From an uncultured Alistipes sp. (lineage in GTDB: Bacteria; Bacteroidota; Bacteroidia; Bacteroidales; Rikenellaceae), in NCBI RefSeq assembly GCF_963931675.1, contig NZ_OZ007039.1:2641806-2705805 (forward strand): a DNA stretch of 64,000 nt, read 5' to 3'. Both the position numbers and the translations under genes were made by a program. The notes beneath the pieces were generated by a model. It saw only the letters and a list, made by a program, of their open reading frames with translations. It was not told the DNA's origin and searched no databases. This document shows positions 15,516-21,945 of this stretch, one piece after another (position 1 is the stretch's first letter; each line of letters starts with the position of its first letter).

Positions 15516-16009
15516 CTATGAACAGGAAAGAACAAAAGACAGAGGGAGCCCACCGCAAGATCGGGCGCCCTCGGAAATTCACTCCCGAGCGTTTCTGGGC
15601 GGTCTTCGAGGAGTACAGGAGATGGGCCAAGTCGACGCCGATCTATGTCAGCAAGGTGTCGGCCGGACAGACCATATCGGTCCCGTGTGAACGTCCGCTG
15701 ACCCTTACGGGCTTTTGCCGGTTCGCGGAAATAAGCAGGGAGAGTTTCTATAACTACGAAGCAAAACCGGAATTTTCGGAGCTGCTGACCTTCATTCGAG
15801 AGACTATCGAGGCCGACCAACTCGATGGCGCTTTGGTCGGGGTATATGATTCGAGCATTGTTGCGCGGGTTCTACGCCTGGCCGACCGCAAGGACATCAC
15901 GACCAACGGCCAGAACCTTCAGCCGCCTGGTCCGGTTGTTACCGTGACGATTGACGAGGCCGCCGCCTCTATCATCCAGTCTATCGGGAAACAGACAATC
16001 CGGGAATAA
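15512..16009 (+). CDS. terS: Terminase small subunit / DNA-packaging protein
   Basis: The 165-residue protein matches Bacteroidetes phage DNA-packaging proteins: I-G-R-P-R-K-F-T-P-E-R-F-W (residues 17-29), then V-P-C-E-R-P-L-T-L-T-G-F-C-R-F-A as an HTH-like region, then E-A-D-Q-L-D-G-A and I-V-A-R-V-L-R-L-A-D-R-K-D. Small terminases recognise the packaging site and load the large terminase. There is no large terminase in element B, so this protein must act with another phage's packaging motor or be idle. Small terminase without large terminase is a hallmark of phage-inducible islands. A start at ATG 15518 is also possible. Confidence 0.8.
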   Translation: MTMNRKEQKTEGAHRKIGRPRKFTPERFWAVFEEYRRWAKSTPIYVSKVSAGQTISVPCERPLTLTGFCRFAEISRESFYNYEAKPEFSELLTFIRETIEADQLDGALVGVYDSSIVARVLRLADRKDITTNGQNLQPPGPVVTVTIDEAAASIIQSIGKQTIRE

Positions 16010-16013
16010 CAGA

Positions 16014-16047
16014 AACAGCCACCTCAACGGGCGGCTGTTCTTGTTTT
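16014..16047 (+). terminator. Terminator after the tape-measure/terminase operon
   Basis: AACAGCC (16014-16020) pairs with GGCTGTT (16033-16039), followed by a T-rich run. It separates the rightward operon from the leftward Bro-N gene. Confidence 0.65.
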
Positions 16048-16081
16048 TATGTTATCCGACGGATAGCGGAGTGAGATAAGG

Positions 16082-16930
16082 CTACTTCTTTTCTTCTTCA
16101 ATTTGGGCCGTCTCTTTCCCTGCCAATACTTGCTTGGCATTGATTGGAGAGATAACCGAATGCCCCAACTGGGATTCCAGTTGATTGCGGGCCGCCTTTG
16201 CTACACTGCCCCCGCTTTTCGCCACTCTTGCGTTCTGTTGGAAGCCTTTGGGCTGTTGCTGCTTCGAGATCTCCGTTGCGGCAGCTTCGGCGAGGGTGTT
16301 GAGGGCCAATTCAATGTTCGTCATGTTGTCCCGCAGATTCTCTTTTTTCAGCCCTTTGTATTGCTTGTAGGCTTTGGTCGTACGTCCTGCCCACTCCATC
16401 GTGATGATGTCGGTAAGTGTGGCATATTGCTGCCCCTCAACGCCTCGGCGCTGCCATTCGTCGGTCAGCTCCTTGCGCACCTCCATACTCTTCAATCGCT
16501 GGTTGATCCAGTTGTCGGAGTATCCCAGGCGCTTGTAGTCGGTCATCGCCTGCCGGATAGACAACTCCGGATCCTGCATCTGGTCGAGGCGGTCGCTGGC
16601 CACCTGCGCCATCCAACGCTTGAACGGCTCGGCCTTCGGGGAGGGGATCGACTGGATCAACCGGAAAAGCTGCTCGGTATCTGCTACATCCGTGAGTCGC
16701 ATTTTTCCGTCAGAGGCGGGCATTTTCAAGGCGTGACAATTTGTCACGGTTTCATTTCCCTCTGCTTTGAGCCGTTGTTTGAGCTTGCGCCAGTAGGCGG
16801 CAGCATCAGTGCTCTCCGTCAGTACGGCCACGACGTCGACAATGGCGAAATACCAGGTTTCCGTTTCGTCGTCCCAGATGGTACGCACTTTCCGCTCTTC
16901 GAATAGCTGTATGGCTTGTTTCTGTGTCAT
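16082..16930 (-). CDS. Bro-N domain protein (DinD/antirepressor-like)
   Basis: Start chosen at ATG 16930 (M-T-Q-K-Q-A-I), giving 282 residues. The N-terminal 110 residues form a Bro-N domain: V-R-T-I-W-D-D-E-T-E-T-W-Y-F-A-I-V-D-V, then M-R-L-T-D-V-A-D-T-E-Q-L-F-R-L-I-Q-S-I. The C-terminal half resembles DinD-like proteins (L-T-D-I-I-T-M-E-W-A-G, N-M-T-N-I-E-L-A-L-N-T-L). Such proteins act as antirepressors or damage-linked regulators in phages. It is the last gene of the leftward XRE-RhuM-Bro-N block, so it is probably controlled by the XRE repressor. Confidence 0.8.
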   Translation of the reverse strand: MTQKQAIQLFEERKVRTIWDDETETWYFAIVDVVAVLTESTDAAAYWRKLKQRLKAEGNETVTNCHALKMPASDGKMRLTDVADTEQLFRLIQSIPSPKAEPFKRWMAQVASDRLDQMQDPELSIRQAMTDYKRLGYSDNWINQRLKSMEVRKELTDEWQRRGVEGQQYATLTDIITMEWAGRTTKAYKQYKGLKKENLRDNMTNIELALNTLAEAAATEISKQQQPKGFQQNARVAKSGGSVAKAARNQLESQLGHSVISPINAKQVLAGKETAQIEEEKK

Positions 16931-16996
16931 AGGTGGTGTGGTTGAGGTTATTCTCCCTTCTCTATTCTGATCGGCTTGCCGCAATGCAGGCAGGCC

Positions 16997-17995
16997 TTAT
17001 TTCCGGTGTTTGATCTCCGCTTCCAGCTCCTTCAACTGCTCCATATCCTCCCGGTCGGCTTCGATGGCGTCTCTGCGTTTTCTGCGGGCATTGAACTCTT
17101 CATAAACCCGGTAGGCGAAAGCGTCTTTTTGCTCCTTGCCAACGGAACCGGCATTGGATAAAAGGGGCTGATCGTTGGATACCAGGATTTTGTCGACATT
17201 CTCCCTCCAAAATCCCATCGTAAGGTCTTTCCGGTTTTTGGCTCGGAATTCGGCTGTTTCCAGGAAGATCACGACCAACCGATTCAAAGAATCGAGTTCG
17301 TCGTGCGTCAGGTAGTTTTTGGCGATAATAACGTCCTGCTTGCGGACTACGGCGCCCTTCCAGGAGGTAAGTCCCATATTGGGGGCGTCTGCATCGGCAC
17401 GCTGCATCACGATCTCCGCGGATGTGTGCCCCGTTATGGCATAGAGGAGTTTATTTTGTGTTTCGGCATAGAACATCTGCGTAGCCTTGTCCGTTGGATC
17501 GTAGTCGCTGCTCAATGCAAACAGATCGCGCACCTTCTGATAGAATCGCTTTTCCGAGGCCCGTATATCCCGAATGCGATCCAATAACTCGTCGAAGTAG
17601 TCGGGCCGTCCGTCCGGGTTTTTCAGACGTTCGTCGTCGATAACGAACCCTTTGCGGAGGTATTCGGCGAGATTGCGGTTTGCCCATTGGCGGAATTGCA
17701 CACCACGGATGGAACGGACGCGAAAACCTATCGCCAAAATCATTTCCAACGAGTAGAATTTGACTTGATAGGGTTTGCCATCTGCAGCAGTTGTCAAATA
17801 ATAGTTGACAACTGATTTTTCTATCAATTCCTTCTCTTTTAGTATATTACCTATATGTGCGCTAATGTTCTGTTTGGAGGTGGCAAAAAGTTCGGCAATC
17901 TGCGCTTGATTGAGCCAAACCGAGCCGTCGCGTGCCAACAGGGAAACGCGGCTTTTCCCATCCACCGAATTGTATAGGATCAACTCTTGTTCCAT
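16997..17995 (-). CDS. rhuM: RhuM family protein
   Basis: Start taken at ATG 17995 just after the XRE gene. The 332 residues show the RhuM pattern: V-S-L-L-A-R-D-G-S-V-W-L-N-Q-A-Q-I-A-E-L-F, then T-S-K-Q-N-I-S-A-H-I, then F-Y-S-L-E-M-I-L-A-I-G-F-R-V-R-S and Q-F-R-Q-W-A. The N-terminus is a winged-helix DNA-binding region. RhuM was first named from a Salmonella pathogenicity island and is common in phages, where it is thought to regulate. It is two bases from the repressor gene and in the same operon. Confidence 0.85.
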   Translation of the reverse strand: MEQELILYNSVDGKSRVSLLARDGSVWLNQAQIAELFATSKQNISAHIGNILKEKELIEKSVVNYYLTTAADGKPYQVKFYSLEMILAIGFRVRSIRGVQFRQWANRNLAEYLRKGFVIDDERLKNPDGRPDYFDELLDRIRDIRASEKRFYQKVRDLFALSSDYDPTDKATQMFYAETQNKLLYAITGHTSAEIVMQRADADAPNMGLTSWKGAVVRKQDVIIAKNYLTHDELDSLNRLVVIFLETAEFRAKNRKDLTMGFWRENVDKILVSNDQPLLSNAGSVGKEQKDAFAYRVYEEFNARRKRRDAIEADREDMEQLKELEAEIKHRK

Positions 17996-17997
17996 GA

Positions 17998-18249
17998 TTA
18001 TTCCTTTTCTCTGATCTCCAATACTGCTCCGCAATGCGGGCAGGTGATCGTGTCCGTCGGCTGCGGGGCGAACAGCTCCGGAACCGTTACCCCCAGGGCA
18101 GCGGCAATCTTGCGGAGCGTGGTTATTGTTGTGTTCCCATTGATTGCTTTTGATAAACCAACACGGGAAATACCTATTTGTCCTGCTAAATCTGTCTGCG
18201 TCATGCCTCGTTCTTTGAGGATTTCCGCTATTCTGAACTCATTATCCAT
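17998..18249 (-). CDS. XRE-family repressor with C-terminal zinc ribbon
   Basis: This 83-residue protein has an HTH_3 domain (about 5-60: G-M-T-Q-T-D-L-A-G-Q-I-G-I-S-R-V-G-L-S) and a C-terminal C-P-H-C-G half ribbon. Its gene is divergent from the 18394 gene. A perfect 16-bp inverted repeat pair flanks the divergent promoters, one copy just upstream of this start codon and one over the opposite start. It is therefore the likely lysogeny-type switch of element B. The single C-x-x-C could bind metal as a dimer; this is inferred. Confidence 0.8.
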   Translation of the reverse strand: MDNEFRIAEILKERGMTQTDLAGQIGISRVGLSKAINGNTTITTLRKIAAALGVTVPELFAPQPTDTITCPHCGAVLEIREKE

Positions 18250-18251
18250 AA

Positions 18252-18267
18252 TGTAAACATTTTGTTT
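18252..18267. promoter_or_regulatory. Operator half, left copy
   Basis: TGTAAACATTTTGTTT is the exact reverse complement of 18387-18402. It lies between the repressor promoter and the repressor start codon, so binding here would give autorepression. Confidence 0.6.
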
Positions 18268-18274
18268 GTGGAGA

Positions 18275-18306
18275 CAAATATATGAATTAAACTTGTTGTT
18301 TGCAAA
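18275..18306 (-). promoter_or_regulatory. Promoter of the XRE-rhuM-Bro-N operon
   Basis: On the minus strand TTTG (18306-18303) and TATATTTG (18282-18275) are 20 bp apart, a perfect Bacteroidetes-type promoter ending 25 bp before the repressor start. Confidence 0.75.
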
Positions 18307-18341
18307 ATTATATTTAGTGATAATAAAAAGTTGTCAAAATA

Positions 18342-18373
18342 TTTGCAAGTATGAATAATTATTGTTTACTTTG
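18342..18373 (+). promoter_or_regulatory. Divergent promoter of the right arm of element B
   Basis: TTTG (18342-18345) and TTACTTTG (18366-18373) are 20 bp apart. It fires rightwards into 18394. The operator copy at 18387-18402 lies just downstream of the expected transcription start. Confidence 0.65.
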
Positions 18374-18386
18374 CATTGTCAAAAGA

Positions 18387-18402
18387 AAACAAAATGTTTA
18401 CA
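18387..18402. promoter_or_regulatory. Operator half, right copy, overlapping a start codon
   Basis: AAACAAAATGTTTACA is the exact reverse complement of 18252-18267 and contains the ATG of the 18394 gene. Occupancy by the XRE protein would block transcription from the rightward promoter. Confidence 0.6.
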
Positions 18403-18699
18403 ACCATGACACCCGCCACCCGTACCGAGATTCAGCACTTCGCCAAGCAGATCGCCGATTACGTCACCTTCAGATGCGACGGCGAAAGCGAAGGTTTCGA
18501 GATCATCCACAACGGATATATTGCCTTTGTCAACTACGAGGCCGAATATCGTGCCGTCCGGGGCGGTGACTGCTACTGCGGGATGTGGGAAATGGTCCCC
18601 GAACTGGTCAGCGAGCAGACGACCGTCGAGGCCGTATGGGATGAAGAGGGCAACGAATATCCCGAACTTGCCGACGCTTTGCAGGTGCTGTTGAACTAA
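18394..18699 (+). CDS. Hypothetical protein, first gene of the rightward control arm
   Basis: ATG 18394 lies about 13-14 bases after the expected transcription start; ATG 18406 is an alternative that clears the operator. The 101-residue acidic protein has G-G-D-C-Y-C-G-M-W near the middle and ends with a predicted helix. It has no membrane segment. Position directly under the repressor-controlled promoter suggests an early function, but no family is recognised. Confidence 0.6.
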   Translation: MFTTMTPATRTEIQHFAKQIADYVTFRCDGESEGFEIIHNGYIAFVNYEAEYRAVRGGDCYCGMWEMVPELVSEQTTVEAVWDEEGNEYPELADALQVLLN

Positions 18700-18800
18700 C
18701 AAATAAATCGGCTCTCTTACCTTCCTCGGATAGGTGCTGTCACACCACGCGACGAAGCCCCCGGCGGTAATCCGGCCGCCGGGGTCACAGAGAGCCCCAA
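18700..18800. other. Intergenic region with GC-rich hairpin
   Basis: It contains the inverted repeat CCCCGGCGG-TAAT-CCGGCCGCCGGGG at about 18754-18784, without a T run. It could be an attenuator or a small structured RNA; there is not enough evidence to choose. Confidence 0.3.
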
Positions 18801-19130
18801 ATGAAAATAACCATGAAACGAAACGATTTATCGGACATCATGCGTCGTGCCTGGGCGCTGTTCCGCATAACGGGCAAAACCTTTTCCGTATGTCTTTCGA
18901 CGGCGTGGAGCCTTTACCGTCTTACCCTTCGGATGCGGGCCGGTATCGTTCGGTTTGCCTACGAAAAGGCCGACGGCACGCTGCGCCGGGCCTGCGGAAC
19001 GTTGCGGGACATCGCGGCCACGATCAGGGGCACCGGACGTCCGGACGATGGTCGCACGGTCAAGTATTACGACATCGAGGCTGCCGGTTGGCGGTCGTTC
19101 AAAGTGGAAAACCTTGTAACGATATATTGA
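18801..19130 (+). CDS. SH3-like/WYL_2-type hypothetical protein
   Basis: The 109-residue protein starts with a helical basic region (D-L-S-D-I-M-R-R-A-W) and ends in a short beta domain with the pattern G-T-L-R-D-I-A, then V-K-Y-Y-D-I-E-A-A-G-W-R-S-F-K-V-E-N-L. This ending is common in Bacteroidetes mobile-element proteins annotated as SH3 beta-barrel or WYL_2 fold. Role unknown, possibly nucleic-acid binding. Confidence 0.55.
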   Translation: MKITMKRNDLSDIMRRAWALFRITGKTFSVCLSTAWSLYRLTLRMRAGIVRFAYEKADGTLRRACGTLRDIAATIRGTGRPDDGRTVKYYDIEAAGWRSFKVENLVTIY

Positions 19131-19133
19131 GCT

Positions 19134-19463
19134 ATGGAAAAGAAAGTAATCAGAATCGAAGCGGAACCGACCCGGGAGGATGCCAACCGGATCATCGCCG
19201 AGCGTCGGGAGGCGGTCCGGGCTTATGTCCTGGAGAAACTCAAAGAGACCAAGACGGCCACGCCTGCCTCCGATTTACTCTTTGGGCTGTTTCCGATCCA
19301 GGAGGGCAACCCCTACCGGGAGATCGTGAATATCTCGGCCTACGTTTCGGCCGCAATGTCGGAGGCGTGGCGGCTGTTTTTCGAGGTGGAACACCTGCGC
19401 CGCGAGTTGGCCGAGTTGAAAGGCCGCGAGATCGAGGATGTAAAATGTACGGTAGTTGAATAA
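19134..19463 (+). CDS. Hypothetical protein
   Basis: This 109-residue mostly helical acidic protein starts 3 bp after the previous stop. It contains an N-terminal charged helix (T-R-E-D-A-N-R-I-I-A-E-R-R-E-A) and a C-terminal Leu/Glu-rich coiled-coil-like helix (R-R-E-L-A-E-L-K-G). It is part of a run of small tightly packed genes at the right end of element B. No family recognised. Confidence 0.55.
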   Translation: MEKKVIRIEAEPTREDANRIIAERREAVRAYVLEKLKETKTATPASDLLFGLFPIQEGNPYREIVNISAYVSAAMSEAWRLFFEVEHLRRELAELKGREIEDVKCTVVE

Positions 19464-19476
19464 TCCAGATAAAGCT

Positions 19477-19731
19477 ATGACAATCGAAGATTTGAAAAAC
19501 GCAAAGTTGAGCCCCGTGACGGCCGAATATTTGGGGGCGTATATCAAACTCTCTGACATATATGGAGAAGTTGAAGATCTTGTTGAAACGAACTATTGTC
19601 CCGAATGTGTCAATAAAGCCCTCGAAAATTTTGAGAAAGCAATGAATTGCGCAATGGAAGAGGTGATGAAGTTTGCGGCCCACTCTATGAATGAACGGTT
19701 GTGCACTCTCGACAATCACACGGAAATATGA
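19477..19731 (+). CDS. Hypothetical protein
   Basis: Start chosen at ATG 19477 after an A-rich leader. The 84-residue acidic helical protein has a C-P-E-C pair near residue 42 and overlaps the next gene by 4 bp. The composition is more AT-rich than its neighbours. No family recognised. Confidence 0.55.
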   Translation: MTIEDLKNAKLSPVTAEYLGAYIKLSDIYGEVEDLVETNYCPECVNKALENFEKAMNCAMEEVMKFAAHSMNERLCTLDNHTEI

Positions 19732-19907
19732 TCTACGAACTGACCATCGACGGCTACCTGCTGGGTGTGTTCTCCTCCGAAGCCGAGGCCATCCGGCGAG
19801 CCCGGTATTTGCCGAGGGACCGATATACTCTCCGGGAGTGGGCGATGGACGGCGAATTTTCGACGTTCGACCCTGCGGTGAACAGATGCTACACTTTCGA
19901 CAACTGA
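19728..19907 (+). CDS. Small hypothetical protein
   Basis: ATG 19728 overlaps the previous stop (ATGA). The 59-residue product looks like a compact alpha/beta fold (M-I-Y-E-L-T-I-D-G-Y-L, then S-E-A-E-A-I-R-R-A). It is the last gene before the right attachment repeat. Confidence 0.5.
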   Translation: MIYELTIDGYLLGVFSSEAEAIRRARYLPRDRYTLREWAMDGEFSTFDPAVNRCYTFDN

Positions 19908-19931
19908 CGCAAGAACGGCAAACCTTTTGGC

Positions 19932-19966
19932 GACCGGGATCCTCTGCGGGGCCCCGGTTGTTTTTT
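19932..19966 (+). terminator. Terminator at the right end of element B
   Basis: ACCGGG pairs with CCCCGGT around an internal GGATCC-containing loop and is followed by TTGTTTTTT. It closes the rightward operon. Confidence 0.6.
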
Positions 19967-20104
19967 GTGCTTGAAGCACGAGGCAAGCACGAAAACCCCA
20001 GCGAGTTTTTCGACGTCTTCGCGCGTGCGCGCGCGATTCATTCAGTGAATAGGGCTCCGATTTCATTGTTCTGCGGGGTGCAGGTACTTGCAAAATCCGG
20101 GAAG

Positions 20105-20126
20105 TTGTGTGTAAATTGTGTGTAAA
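20105..20126. promoter_or_regulatory. Arm-type integrase repeats, right end of element B
   Basis: Two direct copies of TTGTGTGTAAA (20105-20115 and 20116-20126), 11-bp period, lie 52 bp before the att repeat and match the left-end repeats except for one base. They mark the right att arm. Confidence 0.65.
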
Positions 20127-20178
20127 TGGGGAAAATAAAAGGAGTTACAAATCGCTGTAACTCCTTGATTTTCAGTTG

Positions 20179-20222
20179 TCGGGGTAACAGGATTCGAACC
20201 TGTGACCCCCTGCTCCCAAAGC
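20179..20222. repeat. att site: right end of element B within tRNA-Pro
   Basis: Identical to 6231-6274 over 44 bp. It covers the tRNA from discriminator base to the anticodon loop, so integration restores a complete tRNA. Confidence 0.9.
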
Positions 20223-20253
20223 AGGTGCGCTAACCGGACTGCGCTACACCCCG
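20179..20253 (-). tRNA. tRNA-Pro (anticodon UGG)
   Basis: The minus-strand cloverleaf has acceptor CGGGGTG/TACCCCG (one G-T pair), a D-arm with GGTTAGCGC, anticodon stem CCTGC/GCAGG with loop TTTGGGA (anticodon TGG), T-arm with GGTTCGAATCC, and discriminator A. CCA is not encoded. The 3' half doubles as the integration site of element B. Confidence 0.95.
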
Positions 20254-20292
20254 AAGCCTGTGCCGAAACGGCTCCTTCGGCGACAAGTGGTG

Positions 20293-20324
20293 CAAAGATA
20301 GCGGCTTTTTCCCGTTCCGGCAAA
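20293..20324 (-). promoter_or_regulatory. Promoter of tRNA-Pro
   Basis: On the minus strand TTTG (20324-20321) and TATCTTTG (20300-20293) are 20 bp apart, about 40 bp before the tRNA. The remaining DNA to 20475 shows no gene. Confidence 0.75.
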
Positions 20325-20475
20325 TTTTGTGCGTGAAATTCATCGGAAAGCCTTCGCCGACGGACGGTTTGCGTGGCTGTAAGGTGGCTGAAGCTCCTCC
20401 ACGGTCAGCCGGGGAGTCATGACGCTGCGCAAAGAATCCGTACCTCCAACACGTCTGCCTGAATAGACCGGGAGC

Positions 20476-20976
20476 TCAACCAACCACATAAACATAGGTT
20501 ATATCGCCCAGGATCTCGGCATATGAGGGCTTCCACGGGAGAAAGATACTTACCGTCTCCTTTCGATCCCGATTTTTCAGCTCGGGAATTTGCTCTTCGT
20601 ATTTGGCGGCAGCAAAAGCATAGTCAAGAGGCACTTGGACACGAATGACATATTTCCGACGTTGCTCCTCCGGTAATGCCATCAGTTGTTTATAGGGGAT
20701 AACATATAGGGATATGGCACATATGACCCTGTCATACAGTCGAAACCGGACCGCAGTAATGGGTATCTCGAATTCCTTGAAAAACTCTTTTAGGGGCCGT
20801 CCTTCCGGGTAGACAGGAGATGTATTTCTCCCCCAGTTGGCCTCCATATAGGCGGTTGTGTCGCCCCAGAAGAGCCGCCAGGGCCGGTATATGGTGCGGA
20901 CCGGCTGCTGGGCCGGGCAAACCGAGGCCAGGAGTACCCCGGCAAGCAGAACCGGAAGTAAGGTTTTTGCTTTCAT
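20476..20976 (-). CDS. Hypothetical exported protein
   Basis: Start chosen at ATG 20976 to give a clean signal peptide (M-K-A-K-T-L-L-P-V-L-L-A-G-V-L-L-A-S) ending before A-Q-Q. The 166-residue protein has a W-R-L-F-W-G-D-T-T segment after the signal and a beta-rich central part. There is no lipobox, so a periplasmic location is likely. Family not recognised. It lies between tRNA-Pro and a minisatellite. Confidence 0.6.
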   Translation of the reverse strand: MKAKTLLPVLLAGVLLASVCPAQQPVRTIYRPWRLFWGDTTAYMEANWGRNTSPVYPEGRPLKEFFKEFEIPITAVRFRLYDRVICAISLYVIPYKQLMALPEEQRRKYVIRVQVPLDYAFAAAKYEEQIPELKNRDRKETVSIFLPWKPSYAEILGDITYVYVVG

Positions 20977-21029
20977 GACACGTATTTTGGATGTTTTCAG
21001 ATGTCTGTTCATAGTATATGGATACCCCC

Positions 21030-21262
21030 TTGCGCAGCGGGTTATGGATGCCCTCCCCCCTTGCGCAGCGGGTTTCGGCTTGCACCTTCCCTCACGCAGC
21101 GGCCCTTTCCCTCACGCAGCGGCCCCTTCCCTCGTGCAGCGGCCTCTCCATTCACGCAGCGGCCCCTTCCCTCGTGCAGCGGCCTCTCCATTCACGCAGC
21201 GGCCCCTTCCCTCGTGCAGCGGCCTCTCCACTCACGCAACAGACCCTTCCCTCGCGCGCCTC
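21030..21262. repeat. Minisatellite of about 20-bp units (40-bp higher-order repeat)
   Basis: Units end in TCACGCAGCGG or TCGTGCAGCGG. From about 21102 they alternate as 20-bp pairs to make a 40-bp repeat with several near-identical copies; the left units are diverged. The 302-bp gap between 20976 and 21279 consists almost entirely of it. Because 20 is not a multiple of 3, no stable protein repeat is encoded. Confidence 0.85.
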
Positions 21263-21278
21263 TCCTCTTCGTGGGCGG

Positions 21279-21908
21279 TTAGGGCCGTCCCACGCTGTCG
21301 AGCAGGTGGCCGAAATCCTCGCCCGGAGCGGGCTTGTAGACTGCAAAACCGAGCGTCTGTGCCGTATCGACATTCTTCTGTCCGTCGTCGATGAAGAGCG
21401 TGCGCTCGGGCACCATCCCGCTGTCGGCGATCATCTTGCGGAAGATCGCCTCCGAGGGCTTCAACTCGCGCATCTCGTACGAGAGGTAGATCTTGTCGAA
21501 ATAGTCCTCCATCGACTTGCCGTCGGCCTTGAACATCCGCCGGATATGTCCCATCGCCGCGGGGTTGTTGTTCGAGAGGACGTAGGTGCGGATGCCGCGC
21601 TGGCGCAGGCGGTCGATCTGGCGGAGCTTTGCCACGGGAATCCCGAGGTGGAACGCGCCGTATGCGTTGTCGATCTCCTCGTCGGTGACCGACGGGGTCC
21701 CGGCCAGCTGCCGCATCCGGTCGCAGGCTTCGTGGAACGAGATGAGGCCGTGTTCGAGCAGGCCGATCATCTCGGCGGGGTAGTAGGGTTGGATGATTTC
21801 GGCTACGGCATCCATTCCGAGTCTGCGGAATGCGGTGCGGCAGCGTTCGATGTCGAGGTCCACGAGGACGCCTCCGAGGTCGAAGACCACATTTTCGATC
21901 TGTTCCAT
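21279..21908 (-). CDS. HAD-family hydrolase (phosphatase-like)
   Basis: The 209-residue protein has HAD motif I V-F-D-L-G-G-V-L-V-D (about 8-17; D-x-G variant with Gly-Gly), motif II V-L-S-N-N-N, motif III Lys in E-L-K-P-S, and motif IV F-I-D-D-G. The D-L-G-G-V form is common in bacterial HAD phosphatases of the YihX type, which act on sugar phosphates. Start at ATG 21908. It lies 37 bp downstream of the SDR gene on the same strand and may be co-transcribed; no functional link is evident. Confidence 0.85.
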   Translation of the reverse strand: MEQIENVVFDLGGVLVDLDIERCRTAFRRLGMDAVAEIIQPYYPAEMIGLLEHGLISFHEACDRMRQLAGTPSVTDEEIDNAYGAFHLGIPVAKLRQIDRLRQRGIRTYVLSNNNPAAMGHIRRMFKADGKSMEDYFDKIYLSYEMRELKPSEAIFRKMIADSGMVPERTLFIDDGQKNVDTAQTLGFAVYKPAPGEDFGHLLDSVGRP

Positions 21909-21945
21909 AGTCAAGGGTGAGGTTGTTGTCCGGAGTTCCGGGTAT

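Larger units (their letters stand above)
6231..20222. mobile_element. Element B: 14-kb tRNA-Pro-integrated element, satellite-like
   Basis: It is bounded by 44-bp direct repeats derived from tRNA-Pro. An integrase and arm-type repeats lie at the left end, matching repeats at the right end. Inside are an excisionase-like gene, a DUF4373 replication gene with candidate origin, DnaB helicase, tape-measure protein, small terminase, and a Bro-N/RhuM/XRE control region with divergent promoters. No portal, capsid, large terminase, tail tube or lysis gene is present. All genes look intact. Integration, excision, replication and small terminase without a virion match phage-inducible islands; a reduced prophage is the alternative. 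Confidence 0.75.

Noticed and set aside
6231..20222. Integrative conjugative element
   Set aside because: No relaxase, coupling protein or tra genes; tape measure and terminase point to phage ancestry.
21030..21262. CRISPR array or repeat protein
   Set aside because: There are no variable spacers, and the 20-bp period does not keep a reading frame. Open frames across it are by-products of the GC-rich repeat.
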